Origin: Thermomucor indicae-seudaticae
Lineage: Eukaryota; Mucoromycota; Mucoromycetes; Mucorales; Lichtheimiaceae
Length of the DNA stretch: 64,000 nt
Direction: 5' to 3'
Assembly (NCBI GenBank): GCA_000787465.1
Contig: JSYX01000100.1
Coordinates: 1 to 64,000, forward strand
In this document: positions 22,826 through 34,050 of the stretch, piece by piece
Layout: every line of letters starts with the position of its first letter
How positions within the stretch are numbered: position 1 is the stretch's first letter
Made by a program: the position numbers and the translations under genes
The notes under the pieces: model-generated
What the model saw: the letters and a program-made list of their open reading frames with translations, nothing else
Databases searched by the model: none
Told to the model about the DNA's origin: nothing

Positions 22826-24274
22826 CTATCGTTCCTGCTGTTGCTGGGAGACGATCGCGTGATAGTTCTCGGAATTGCGTTTGAGAATCTCGAGCACAGG
22901 TCCTAATAGGCGAGTGAACGCTTTCTTGCCTAACGTTGCACATTTCAAACGTCCTTGAGCAACCACAGTGGCCAAGCGTGGGGCATCGTTCAGCAGTGCC
23001 AGTTCTACCGTCACGTGGTACGATTAAGGTTAAGGACTCGCATCGTCATCATCATCTTCTTAAACACGGTCTTACCTCCGAAATAATTGCCTTTACCAAG
23101 CACATTCACCTCTTGCTGGGTGCCATCCGGGGCAGTTCTATAGACGCCAGCAGACCCAGACTCGATAATGTAGAACCTGTCACCCACATCTCCCTCGGTC
23201 ACCACCGCTTGTCCGTTTTCAAAATACACAGACTCCAGAGCATCCGCAATCTTGTGTCGCTCATACGGCTCGAGTGACTTTAACAGCGGCACTTCCTCCA
23301 GAAACGCCTCGTACATGCGTCGCTTGCGCGATGTATTTTCCATCAAAATTGTCCGGAACGTCACGCGGTCCAGGGCCCACAAAACGGCATCCGACGTGGC
23401 CACAATCGTCGCAGCACGTGGCGCATTGTACATCAATGCAAGTTCACCAAAACTGCCGCCCGCCTCGTAGCTCGTGACCTTCGTTGGCGGGCCGTCGCCT
23501 TTGCTGATGTAACAGTCAAACGTGCCAGACTCAACTACGTAAAAGTAGTCGCCCACGCCGCCTTGCTCGATCACCGTCTGCCCGGCAACCACGCGCTTCT
23601 CCGACATCGCATTCACCACGTCCTGATACTGCTCCTCGTCTAGATTCTTGAACAAAAAGTTGTTGCCCACGCTCAGTCGAATACGCTCGCATTGATCCTC
23701 TGTCTTAGGAATCACTTGCTTCACAAAATCGCGTCCATGCGTCGGCGCCATGCTCTCCGCACTCACAGACGTCCTTCGGTCGCGGTTATACGACGGTGGC
23801 GGCATAGCTGCTGCTGAAAACGGTGCCGTCGTAAACTTATCCCGCACCTCATCGTCAAAATCGTCATCGTATTCCTCTTCCTCCTCGTCATCTTCAATAC
23901 GCTCGTCATGCGGCCCGCAGCTGTCCATCGGATGTTGCTCTGCGCCCGCGCTGCTCATTCCAAGCGGTCCGTTCTCCTCCTCCGCCGCCGCCGCCAAGGG
24001 ATGAAACTCGCTCGTATCTGGTACACCTCGGTTTAAAATCCCCACTTCTCGCACAGTAGCTCCCCCACAACTGACTGCCCTTACCTTTAAAGAACGGATT
24101 GCTGCGTTGCTCTCGGAACATGGCTCGCTGCTCCTCAAGCTTCCGGTTAAAGAAATTCGCGCAGTACTGCAACACATCCTCCGGCTGATCACGGCAATAC
24201 TCATTGTGCAGCTCCGTCAACAGTTGCGTATACTCATCCGGGTATGAAAACGTAAAATTACTGTTCACCGTCAT
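22826..24274 (-). CDS. BCY1: cAMP-dependent protein kinase regulatory subunit
   Basis: Three exons, 24274-24085, 24017-23076 and 23004-22826, giving 436 aa. The N-terminal dimerisation helix region includes [21 protein letters not shown] very acidic linker follows. The inhibitor site is [16 protein letters not shown] is a phosphorylatable substrate-type site (type II like, as in yeast Bcy1). Two cyclic-nucleotide-binding domains follow: domain A with [21 protein letters not shown] and domain B with [20 protein letters not shown], each with the phosphate-binding FGELAL(L/M) and the Arg that holds the cyclic phosphate. The second FGELAL is made by splicing the last intron, which confirms that junction. 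The subunit keeps PKA inactive until cAMP binds. Start chosen at the last plausible Met before the dimerisation helix. Confidence 0.95.
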
Positions 24275-24487
24275 TTTCCTGATCGACGGGTCGGGGAAAA
24301 ATGGAAAAGGGAAAAGGAAGGCCAAAGTGACGTTACCATCGGGCCGGCCTTGAAATTCGCATTGTGCGACTTTTTCATTCATTCCCACAGAAGAAAATAA
24401 CTCGGCATTGTTTATCAGTCAAACAGTTTCATCTTGGCTTTTTTACAACAAAAACCGTGTTATGTACATTCTTCCCAATTCGTCTAT

Positions 24488-25273
24488 CTACATGAAATTG
24501 CTTTGCCAAAGGTCCTTTACGGAACTGACATGGTTACGCGCCGGAAAGTGTCGCCTTGATGATCCGTACGCATCGTATATCGGCATTGGCATGTTGTAAC
24601 CGTTAGAGAGGCCATAGCCTATGGACCACGGATACGGCTGATACACGCTTGCCTGAGAAGCGTAATAGTAAGGATCAGGTCTGTAATACCGAGCCATCAT
24701 GTGCGCATCGGTCCCACCGCCGAGGAACGGGTCGTGCACCATTCCCAGATGGCTAAATAAGCTCGGATAACTGTAACCCTGATACGGTGCTGCCATCATG
24801 CCGCTCATTGGAGATGGGTAATTACTGCGGTACACGGTCCCAGGATGCTGCTGCTGCTGGTAACTGTACGGATTTACCGTGCCTGCTCCTGCTCCCATAA
24901 TCATCGTCATCATCGATGGATCGTGACCCAACATGGATGGCTGATAGTAAGGTTGTTGTTGAACAAAACCATACGGTGGGTGCACGGACGATCCGCCCTG
25001 CATGAATGGCAACCTTCCTCCTATTGCAGGATAGCTGGCCGCTGTACCCATAGCAGACGAAGCTACCGTGCTCTGGAGTCCTGGATAAAACGAGTCGCTC
25101 GATACACCAGCACCTTCAGCAGCCGAGACTCCAGCGGACCGACTCGCATTATTATCCATCGTATAAAACCCAGCAGCTTCGCGCACTTTGCGTCGCAGCG
25201 TATCCACTTCCGAAGCACCCAGCGTTTGTGCGCTTTGTGGCGGTGTCGGCAAGCCATACGTCTGATTCATCAT
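24488..25273 (-). CDS. Tyr/Met/Pro/Gln-rich low-complexity protein
   Basis: Frame of about 262 aa from the Met at 25273. A short helical segment (EVDTLRRKVREAAGFY) near the N terminus is followed by a long region rich in Tyr, Met, Pro, Gly and Gln with few charges, with motifs such as QQQPYYQPSM and YRPDPYYYASQASV, and a basic end, SSRRHFPARN. The composition is prion-like. I do not recognise a domain, and no function can be given. The frame extends upstream of 25273 but those residues overlap the divergent acyltransferase first exon and look like promoter or UTR. It lies head-to-head with the acyltransferase gene and in the same direction as the PKA regulatory subunit, 213 bp upstream of it. 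Confidence 0.65.
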   Translation of the reverse strand: MMNQTYGLPTPPQSAQTLGASEVDTLRRKVREAAGFYTMDNNASRSAGVSAAEGAGVSSDSFYPGLQSTVASSAMGTAASYPAIGGRLPFMQGGSSVHPPYGFVQQQPYYQPSMLGHDPSMMTMIMGAGAGTVNPYSYQQQQHPGTVYRSNYPSPMSGMMAAPYQGYSYPSLFSHLGMVHDPFLGGGTDAHMMARYYRPDPYYYASQASVYQPYPWSIGYGLSNGYNMPMPIYDAYGSSRRHFPARNHVSSVKDLWQSNFM

Positions 25274-25439
25274 AAACAGGAAAAAGAGAGAGAGAAACAA
25301 TGACCAGCTGCACCTCCCCCTTTTGCCGGATTGGTGTTGGACGCGACATGATCCATAAGCGGGATTTTTTCCTTTTCGGGGCTGCTCACTTCCGTGCTGC
25401 TGCTGCTGTTTTCCACACAGCGAAGCCCAATAAGAAAAT

Positions 25440-27207
25440 ATGCCGTTTGGCATTGGCCACGAAATCGTCTGCCAGATCTCGCGCAGCGCACTCTGGTCCT
25501 TTTTCCAGGACATTAAACTGCAAGATGAACACAATGTGCCTGACGAGGGTCCCTTGATTGTGTAAGCTGCCCCCCCTCACATTGTTGTTTGGCAATCGCC
25601 CCTCCAACCCCATTCGCTAGCGCCGCAACCCACCACAACATGATTGTCGATCCCGCCATCTTGTCCGTCACATTTCCAGGTCAGAGACGCCTGCACTACT
25701 GGGCCAAGGACAGCATGTTTAAACACCCGGCCGCAAGGCGATTCCTCGAGAACTGCGGCGTCGTGCCCGTCGACCGGAAAACCAAGAACAACGCTCAGCT
25801 CTACGCAGCCACCTTCCAGGTCTTGCGTCTCGGTGAATCCGTAGCTGTCTTTCCGGAAGGTACCAGTCATACCTTGCCGCGACTCGGCGCCTTTAAAGAC
25901 GGCGCCAGCTTCGTACGTTGAATTTCTCTCGAGGACAAGATCTCCTTTTTTTCTCTCTAATGCGCTTCGTCAGGCCGCTTTGGAGTATGCAAAGTTGATC
26001 ATGCAAGATCCAAGCCCGAATCCAGACGGCAGCTTGCCACGAAAAGCGGCCGTCTTGCCGGTTGGTATTGTGTACCCTGAAAAATCAAAATATCGGAGTG
26101 TCGCCATTGTCAAGTAATGGGAAAAAAAGATCTTGGATCGCTAAAGTACTGTGCTATTCACGTTGATCTGTCGTTGTAGGTATGGCAAACCTATCCAGGT
26201 CGACCCTTACCTACCGACCTATTTGCAAGACCCCAAGAAAGCAGCGAAACAATTGACAGCAGACTTGGTTGCCGCTGTTGAAGCGTTGACGGTAAACGCA
26301 CCCGATTGGGAAAGTCGTGATGCTGCAGAGATGGCTCGATGGCTTTTGTTTCCTGGGGAGGACGGATCCATGCGAGACTACATTCCTGTCACACAAAGGT
26401 AATGTAACGGATGGAGTGAAGAACAATGTATGCTCATGCATTTTCCTTTTGCTATCTAGCCTCATCAAAGCCATCGACGAGCTGTCCCGTGAGGACAAGG
26501 AACTAGCACTGCTGCAACAGAGTTTGCGAGCGTACAAACTGGAGCTTGATGCCCTGTCGTTGAGAGATACCCACATCGCCAAGTACAACGAGAAAGAAAT
26601 CACGGCTGCTTCGACGACGATCGAGCTCCTCCGCCGCACGCTAGGCTGTCTCATCGATCTCCCTCTCTTCTTCCCTGGTCTGGTGGCACACCTGCCATTG
26701 TACGTCGCGGGCCACTATGCCGGCAAGTTTGAGATTTACGAGGAAGTACGGGCTCAGAACAAGATCCTTTTCGGACTGGCGCTTGTTCCGTTCATCTACA
26801 TGATTGCGTTCTTGTGGGCCTGGTACACATTATTTGGCGGCACCTTCTTTGGCTTCTTTGCAGCCCTTGCGACGCTGGGAGTCTTTGTGTGGTACCACGT
26901 CGTTTCGATCGACGAACGCTACGAGAACTTTAAGGACCTTGTCGGACGTTGGCGGCTCTTTGACGCCGTCGTGCTTGGACGAGGCATGTGGCGACGGAAA
27001 GAACGTATTTTACAGCTCAAGAAGCTCAGGGATGCAAACCTTGCCGGTGTCCGACGCATGATCAAAAACTACAAGGCAAAGAACGACGATATACATACAG
27101 TATGGCTAGCGATTCGTTCCCGTGCACGACAGTTCGGTGATCCATCAAAACTCCATGGTCGGAAGAAGAGGTTGGCAAAGCAGTTCGAATGGTCATTCGA
27201 AGAATAG
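25440..27207 (+). CDS. Glycerol-3-phosphate acyltransferase, Sct1/Gpt2 type
   Basis: Five exons (25440-25561, 25621-25912, 25974-26113, 26180-26398, 26460-27207), 506 aa. The acyltransferase motif I appears across the first junction as AATHHNMIVDP (HxxxxD variant with the ATHHN start seen in fungal Gpt2), motif III as VAVFPEGTSHTLP, and motif IV around AVLPVGIVYP. Toward the C terminus are a long helical region and two or more membrane segments (for example PLFFPGLVAHLPLYVAG and ILFGLALVPFIYMIAF). Sct1/Gpt2 acylate glycerol 3-phosphate, and dihydroxyacetone phosphate, at the ER: the first step of glycerolipid synthesis. Yeast forms exceed 740 aa; this one is shorter, mainly at the C terminus. 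Start: the ATG at 25440 gives MPFGIGHEIVCQIS with a membrane-type amphipathic start. Confidence 0.88.
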
Positions 27208-27552
27208 CACTATTTCTTGCTTTTAGAAACGCCAGACTGCTACATTTTTAATTAACACACTGAATAGTAACACTTGTGGAAAAAGCGGCCCTTTCACAAG
27301 TCTCATGTATCTACTGCCTTTTTTCCCCTCGCAGTGTGTCATTAACGTTATACGCAATTTTGATCTACACATTGACTCGATCCAGTCAACGGAACAAACA
27401 CCTGCTCGCAATGATCTGAAACTGTAAACAGTGTCACCGGAAAAGCGCAGACATGATTGAATTTATAAGACGCAAAATATGGGGGTGGGGGCGTATGGAT
27501 GATTAGATACGTATAGCTTTGGTTTCCGGGCAATCGCGCGCGCAAGTTTTCG

Positions 27553-27908
27553 TTAGGCAGAGCCAACCAAGATATTGTTGATGGGAATGTGAATCAGCTA
27601 CAACATTCCATGAGCGATCTTTCGACATTGGCATATAAAAAGCGCCTCTTTTTCTTTTTACCTTGACAAAGAATCCCAGTGCTCCAAGAGCTGCAAAGCC
27701 CATGGCAACGGCTTGGGCGATTCTCAGGAATTCTGTGTGGATTGGCCTTAACCGTCAAGCACTGAAACCTGTTGCGCGTTAGCGTCCTACCTTTCTGATC
27801 TGGCTTTTTACACCGGTTAATGAATTGCACGCCGTCCTTGAAAAACTGCCGTGGCATCTCTGCCACTTCGAGAAGCTGCTCTTTTACATTCTCTGCGCTC
27901 GTACTCAT
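27553..27908 (-). CDS. SSS1: Sec61 gamma, ER translocon subunit
   Basis: Three exons, 27908-27791, 27732-27662 and 27597-27553, 77 aa. The cytosolic amphipathic helix carries the signature FFKDGVQFINRCKKPDQKEF, and the single tail-anchored membrane segment AMGFAALGALGFFVKLIHIP ends in INNILVGSA, a near-universal end for Sec61 gamma. Both junctions fall at places that restore these motifs exactly. The protein clamps the two halves of the Sec61 alpha channel in the ER membrane. The last exon is only 45 nt. Confidence 0.95.
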
Positions 27909-28526
27909 GATGCTCCGAGATGTGAGGAAACGTATAAAGAGAGAAATCGGTGAAATCCCGTCTCGTGTCCTGGCTGCGTTTCATTGGCTAAGATCCTCGC
28001 CAATCAAGTGACTTGCATCATGCCGGGATAAGAAGCCGGGAAGAAATGATCACGCAAGTGCCTCTTGTCAATACGATATCTAACAGATATATCATTGCCG
28101 AAAGGTCCACATTCTACGGCGGTTTGAACAGGTTTAATGCCCACGTTCAGCCAAGCTACTTAAGCAGACGGTGTGAGCTAGTTCGTTCTCTTTGATTATA
28201 AAAAAATCACCATTATGTGAGCAGATATCCACCAGTGAGCAAGCAGACAATGGTTCCAAATTGTCGTAGCTAGGTATAAGACATCCACATAGCATGATAT
28301 ATAAATGCAAATTATGCTATAACTTGGTCGCAAATACGCGTTCTTTTATTCGGTCCAAATGTGGTTTTCACTGACTGACATAAATCATGCTCCTTATGCT
28401 TGAACGCAAAAAGGAAATTGGCTTATCGCGTCAACCCCCACACTGCAAGGGAAAAGTCCAGCTGCTTGACAACTCTGCCGGCCAAAAATTTGAAATCCAG
28501 AGGGCTTGAACCTTTTAAGTGTAGAA
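27909..28526. other. Intergenic region between SSS1 and the UBX gene
   Basis: About 600 bp serving as the shared promoter region of two divergent genes. No coding frame is supported. Confidence 0.5.
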
Positions 28527-29982
28527 ATGGCAAACGACATTGACACGCTCGTCGACATGGGCTTTCCACGCGGCAAGGTGTACGCATATCCTACCCCGCG
28601 CTTCTCGCCTCAGAGACTGACTTTTTGCCGCTTAGGGAAAAAGCGTGGAAAGCAACCAACGGTGCGGGATTACAGCCTGCCATGGATTGGTAAAGAAAGA
28701 TTATGCATTGTCTCACGACCCAATCTCAATGACGAAAAAAAAACACAATAAAGGCTTTTGGCACATCCGGACGTGTCGGATGAACCAGAGGAACAAGAAG
28801 AAAAGCCTGCTGGACAGACTCTGGGATCCCCAAATACCACAACCGAGCAAGAAGAAGGTAAACCAACACACTCTCTCTTTCTGCGTCTATTTATCAAGAC
28901 AACTCACTTCAACCCACGAAAGGCGAAATCCAGAACGGGCAGCAAACGGCCCAGAGCTTGATTTGCAATGATTGCTCCAAGCTTTTCCGAGACGGTAAAA
29001 ATTACTACTACTTGTCGTGTTAGCACGAATGAAAAAGAGACTGATCCAGAGGGTGAAATCAAGCCGCTAGCGCCGAGCGACACGCGATTCGAACCTCCCA
29101 TCAAAACTTTTCCGAAAGCACACAGGCCATTGCTCCCTTGACCGAGGAAGAGAAAAAGGCGAAACTCGCTGAACTCAAGGCGCGCTTGGCTGAAAAGAGA
29201 GCCTTGAAGGCTCGTCAGGAAGAAGAGGAACGCAGGCAGCAGGAAAAGATCAGGCGAAAGGCCGGACAGGAAATCTTGGTCGCCCGTGAAAAGTTGGAAG
29301 AAATGGAAATGAAAAAGGCCTTGGAGGCCAAGAAACGCGAAAAGGAAGAAGAACGTCTGGCGAAAGCACGCATTAAAGCACAGATCGAGGCTGATAAACG
29401 CGAACGTATGGCCAAAGTATGTGCCCCAAATCTTTCCCGCACAAGGACCTTCTGCTAAACCCCAAACCTATCAGAGAGAAGCGGCTAAACAGCAAGCAGC
29501 AGCAGCAGCCCAGGCGTCGCCGCCGCCACCACCAGCAGCAGCTTCTGCCGCCACAAAGAACTACAACGAGGCACGGCTCCAGGTATGTATCTCGACCGCG
29601 GTTTGCGCGATGAACCGCCGCTTTCTCAAACTTGCTAGATCCGTGTTCCCGGAGGACAACCTATCACACACACCTTTTCTGCGGATGCCAAACTGGCAGA
29701 TGTCATTGAATATCTGCAAAGCCAGGGATGCAATGGCCCGTTTACCCTTTCCACGCCATTTCCTCGGTAAACTTTCTTCTTCTTCTTCTTCTTTGCTCCA
29801 TGACCACCCACACGCTACTGACCCGCGCAAAACGACATCCAGAAAGACCTTTGGTGACGCTGACCGCGAAAAGACTCTGAAAGATCTAAGTATGTACTCA
29901 TGAAGAGCAACGCCAATGCTTTATTAACAACCCCCACACAGATCTGGTTCCGTCTTCTGCGCTCGTTCTTGCATACATCTGA
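28527..29982 (+). CDS. UBA-zinc finger-UBX protein (UBXN1/SAKS1-like)
   Basis: Nine-exon model of 319 aa: 28527-28579, 28636-28689, 28754-28857, 28923-28994, 29064-29416, 29475-29582, 29639-29766, 29843-29889 and 29942-29982. The UBA domain begins NDIDTLVDMGFPRGKVEKAW and ends in MDWLLAHPDV. A small C2H2-like finger (LICNDCSKLFRDAASAERHA, then RTSH) precedes a long charged coiled coil, starting LTEEEKKAKLAELKARLAEK, which is typical of the family. The UBX domain runs from IRVPGGQPITHTFSADAKL to RKTFGDADREKTLKDL and is the p97/Cdc48-docking module. Such proteins bring ubiquitinated clients to Cdc48. The exon 4/5 acceptor (AAG) is the weakest junction; it was chosen because it restores the finger. 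The stop lies 3 bp from the convergent cyanase stop. Confidence 0.88.
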
Positions 29983-29985
29983 TCA

Positions 29986-30824
29986 TCACCACTTTGCATA
30001 CGGCAAAAACTTTCCGTCTAGCGTAATCCTGACACGGTCGCCTTTGGGGTTCTCCACCTGCCAGTAATAAATGAAGATTTCTGCCTTCAGCCAAAGCCCC
30101 TCTTTCTTACTTACCCTTTCCACTTTGGCATTGAAATCAATCGCGGACATGATGCCGTCACCAAACTGGGGGTTTGCTCGTCGTCAGTCATCATCAGTTT
30201 GGCCCCCGGTGCAGAGCGATACTTACCTTCTCGTGAATGACGGCTTTCAGAGGGTATCCGTACACTTGAAGAATCTCATACAGACGATAAAGCGTGGGAT
30301 CCGTAGGCGGTACAGACATTAAGCTTTAAAAAAAAAAGAGAAGCACGGCGCTCTGTGATGAACGATCCAACGCAGCCAGACACGGTTGTTTCTCGACATA
30401 CCCTCCTCGGTCAGGGAAGAAATGGCTGCCAAGGTCGTCTTTCAGATGCGCAACTGGGAGGTTCAACACCGCAGAAAGCTTTTCAAGCTCTTCTTCGCTC
30501 GGTTTGGCCTAACCTTTCTCGTCAACTCCTATGTTTCCTTGGCGCGCTAACCCAACCTCTGACTGAATGACTTGCCTGTCCATAAAACACCGCCGCCACG
30601 TACACTTCATCGCGCCCAATCTTCTTGCCAATGTCTTCAAAACTAGTAGACGCGAATGAGTCAACTCTTACGCAATCGTCTCTCTCTTTTCTTGCTAACC
30701 TCAGCTTTCTTTCCGCCTTGGCTTTGAACAGGCGAGAATGAATAGACGACAGCTTGGGATGATCCTAAATGTCGTGTTTATATACCATGGCCACGGACCC
30801 AAGTCGTGGTGGGATACGAACCAT
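29986..30824 (-). CDS. cynS: Cyanate hydratase (cyanase)
   Basis: Seven-exon model giving 153 aa: 30824-30822 (start codon only, tentative), 30764-30700, 30642-30576, 30508-30402, 30323-30227, 30165-30115 and 30057-29986. Conserved order: [20 protein letters not shown] (helix-turn-helix-like N domain), [40 protein letters not shown] with the catalytic Arg and Glu, [18 protein letters not shown] with the catalytic Ser, and the end [18 protein letters not shown]. The enzyme converts cyanate and bicarbonate to ammonia and CO2, detoxifying cyanate and salvaging nitrogen. One intron (30509-30575) seems to be GC-AG with donor GCAAGT. Everything from 30764 down is secure; the first codon is inferred because no Met precedes the conserved N terminus in frame. 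Confidence 0.9.
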
Positions 30825-31999
30825 AATCGTTGAAAAGGGAGAAAAACAAGGTTACAACACCATGAGAACCCTCTGACAAATAAATACTCTCAAAGCATTA
30901 TTACGTATACCCCAGACAAACACTCTCTCCGTGTACCCGGAATAACGTTTTGGGCCCCCTTCGAGTTTGCACTTCAAAGAAGCAGCGTATTTTCCGAGCA
31001 TGATCTGCAAAAAGGGCATCATTCTCGCTGCTTGATCTCGACTCAAGCTTCACTCTCTATCTATTCCACCCTCCACTTTCGCGATCGTGTTCTTGCCAGC
31101 AAGAGTATCCATTGCGACTCGCCGCTTATTGTTTATTCCGACAGAACCCACCGGATATGCCGAGTCGGCAATTGGTCATGCTTTGATCCTGGTACTGTTG
31201 TCCCGATTTAGTTAGGGGTTAAGGGGATTCATACGTATCATACGCCGAACGATTGTAAGGCTAAAAATCATGAAAAAGAATATCCGGAGTGCACACCCAA
31301 CGCGGTATGATTACTACTAGATTAAAAGGATTTCTACTGTAGATACTTCAAATGGATGGAAACACACACGTTTCCTCTGATTCTGTCAAAGCCATTTGGG
31401 TTTTTTTGCACACTGAAATTGGTGCCAAAGCTCCACATATTTACTGGGCTATATATCTGAGGACGCTAGAATGATTATGCTACTGCATGGGATATACTGC
31501 CCAACAAATTGGATTGAACCAGTCTGGTTGCTGCAAGAACACCAATTTGAACACCAAATGACTTTGGCAGAATCAGCTTTAGTATTTATTTTGACTGTAA
31601 CGTTTGTATTTTCACCAATTTGAAGCAGAAATCCTGTACATTTATTTTCGCGCCAATGTCAATTTTTCCCTAAAAGAAACGGGTCCATGTCCACAGGGCA
31701 AACTCTCTTTATTCCCTTTACGGTAAAGTGCCTGGCTCAATGCCATATGCACGTTTCCAGTCATTAGACGCGAAACTTTGCAGCATGCAAATAATGTCTA
31801 TTAGAAACATAATGGCTTCTATATTTCTACACAGTTGATGGAGAGAGCCTTTAATCATGCAAATTTTACTGCCATGATCTGGGGGGACGACCGGAAATTG
31901 ATGCCCAGCGGATCATTCTGGAAACACCCTGCAACGCGAAATTTAAAGAAATTGGTCCTTCCAGTCCGCACCGTCTTTTCTTCTCTCGAAAACTTTGCA
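30825..31999. other. Intergenic region, no gene seen
   Basis: About 1.2 kb, AT-rich (31200-31850), between the divergent cyanase and STI1 genes. I looked here for an upstream TPR1 exon of STI1 and found none: no TPR-like frame exists on the plus strand. Confidence 0.6.
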
Positions 32000-33341
32000 A
32001 TGGCAGACGACAACAACAAACAACAAGCCATAGCCGAAAAGGAGCTCGGCAATCAAGCATACAAGAAACGCCAGTTCGAAGAAGCCTTGGCTCATTACGA
32101 AAAAGCCTGGGAACTCGACAACACCAACATCTCTATCCTCACCAACAAAGCAGGTTCGTTCGCACTCTCTCTTTCTTTTCTGGAATACCTCGTACGGTCT
32201 GCTCACTTTTTTTTGGCCCGCCACAGCTGTCCTGTTTGAGCAGGAGAAATATGAGGACTGCGTCAAGGTCTGCGAAGAGGCCATTGAAGTCGGCCGAAGC
32301 GTACGCGCCGACTACAAGCTCATTGCTCGGTAATAACAACAAACTTTTTTCCTCCCACCCATCGTGCCCGACTAACGCCCCCCTCCCTTGCAGTGCATTG
32401 CAACGCATGGGCAACGCATACCTGAAACTCGACGACTTGGACAAAGCCATTTCCGCCTACGAAAAGTCGCTCACAGAACATCGCACCCCAGAGACTCTGC
32501 AGAAGCTTCGCGACACCCAAAAACTCCAGAGAGAGCGCGCCAAAGCCGCTTACTATAACCCAGAACTCGCTGATAAGGCCCGTGAAGAGGGTAATGCCTT
32601 CTTCAAGGAGCAAAATTGGTGAGTACCGGCCAGCTCTGTGTTTCTTTCTTTGTTACGAATCTGACCCTCTCGACAAAGGCCTGCTGCTATCGAGCGATAC
32701 ACCGAAGCCATCAACCGTAACGAAAAGGATGTCCGTCCGTATTCAAACCGAGCGGCTTGCTACCTGAAGCTCATGGCTGTATACGAAGCAGAGAAGGATG
32801 CCAACAAGTGTATCGAGCTTGATCCCACGTTTGGTAATGTAGCAGCGAAACAAAGAGAGAGTCATGTCACGTGGCTGACTCTGCCACTTAGTCCGCGGTT
32901 ATATCCGCAAAGCTGCTGTAGAATTCGCAAAGAAAGAATATCAAAAGTCCATTGACACCCTGAGAAAGGCTCAAGAGTACGACACAGATGGCAAGTGCGC
33001 TCGAGAAATCCAACAACAAATGATGAAAGCATACCAGGCAATGAACCCCTTGACCGGCGGTGGCTCCGGCGCAGAATCACAAGAAGAGATCTTGAAGCGA
33101 GCAGCACAGGACCCAGAAGTTCAGGTAAATCTTGCAACGACACAATCATAATAATAGCTCCGGATGGATTGACTGATCTATTTCTTTTTTTGCACAGCGC
33201 ATCCTTATGGATCCAGTAATGCAGCAAATCCTTCAGCAAATGCAGCAGGATCCCAAGGCTGCACAGGAACATCTCAAGAACCCACAGGTCGCTGCTAATA
33301 TCCGTACCCTGATGAACGCTGGCATTCTCCGAGTAGCATGA
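32000..33341 (+). CDS. STI1: Short Sti1/Hop co-chaperone without TPR1
   Basis: Six exons, 32000-32153, 32227-32329, 32394-32618, 32679-32833, 32892-33124 and 33198-33341, 337 aa. The protein starts directly at the TPR2A domain (KELGNQAYKKRQFEEALAHY), continues through RMGNAYLKLDDLDKAISAYE, and then the second TPR block beginning KAREEGNAFFKEQNWPAAIE with NRAACYLKLM, and ends in the DP2 domain, RILMDPVMQQILQQMQQDP. Canonical Sti1/Hop is about 540-590 aa with TPR1 and DP1 in front. The Met at 32000 is preceded by a stop-containing leader, so the short form looks genuine. TPR2A binds the Hsp90 C terminus; TPR1 would bind Hsp70 and is absent here. A short form of this kind is known from Caenorhabditis elegans. 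Confidence 0.92.
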
Positions 33342-34050
33342 TTTTGATTTCTTCTTTTTCTCTAATAAACTTCGCTAATCCATTTCCCTTGCTCCATGCG
33401 GCTATCAATCGGTCCGGCATCCCCAAGACTACTTTTCACAATAGACGTGTTGATCTATCGTTCCTATGTGGATGTTGGAAATACGCCAGAGCAAACACTG
33501 CACCCAATCAGACAACTGCATGGCACATTCAACAGCACACGAAGATGTTTGGACTGAGTCGACAAAAGGATGAGGTTCCCAGTAAAAAGTTCTTTTGCGG
33601 TCGTTCAATGCACTTGGAGGTTGTCGCAGTCGAACTAGCTTAGTGTCAAAGCTACTGTCTGCTAAACGCAATGTGAATAACTGTCGAGTTAAAGGGTATG
33701 ATTCCGTTTACTACAAGTCATGACAGGGCCGAGGCACATGTGTACAGAAGCCATGAGAAAACAGTGATTGCAGCCGTCTTGGTCCAAGTGCTCTTTTAGT
33801 TTGCGTAACGCACTACAGCAAGCACAGGACCACGAAACAAAGGAGGGAGGCGAATCTGTTGTGTCACTCGGGTGTCGCATCACGCCTCACTCTTTCTTTC
33901 TTTCCCTTTCTTTCTCTCTCTCTTTACCTTTTCTTTCATTCTCTTCTCTTTCTTTCAGCAGGATGATTACAGCACAAAATGTAATGTGTATACATTTAGC
34001 AAGTTTATTCTCGGTTCTTTGCTGATATATTCCTCTTTTTTGTGATAAGC
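33342..34050. other. Intergenic region with long CT tract
   Basis: About 700 bp without a supportable gene. A strongly pyrimidine-rich stretch, composed of CTTT and CT units, lies at about 33890-33958, roughly 90-160 bp before the proposed start of the NDK-like gene, and may be a promoter element or part of a 5' UTR intron. Confidence 0.6.
33890..33958. repeat. Pyrimidine (CTTT/CT) tract
   Basis: About 70 bp almost free of purines on the plus strand, made of irregular CTTT, CT and TCTC units, and ending in TTTCAG, so it could also act as an intron 3' end. It precedes the NDK-like gene. Confidence 0.8.

Noticed and set aside
29082..29104. A tRNA T-arm-like gattcgaacc sequence
   Set aside because: It lies inside a well-supported UBX-protein exon (RHAIRTSHQNF region) and no acceptor stem or anticodon arm can be folded around it.
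30852..31046. A 64-codon minus-strand frame upstream of cyanase
   Set aside because: No motif, no splice link to the cyanase exons, and the cyanase N terminus is already complete without it.
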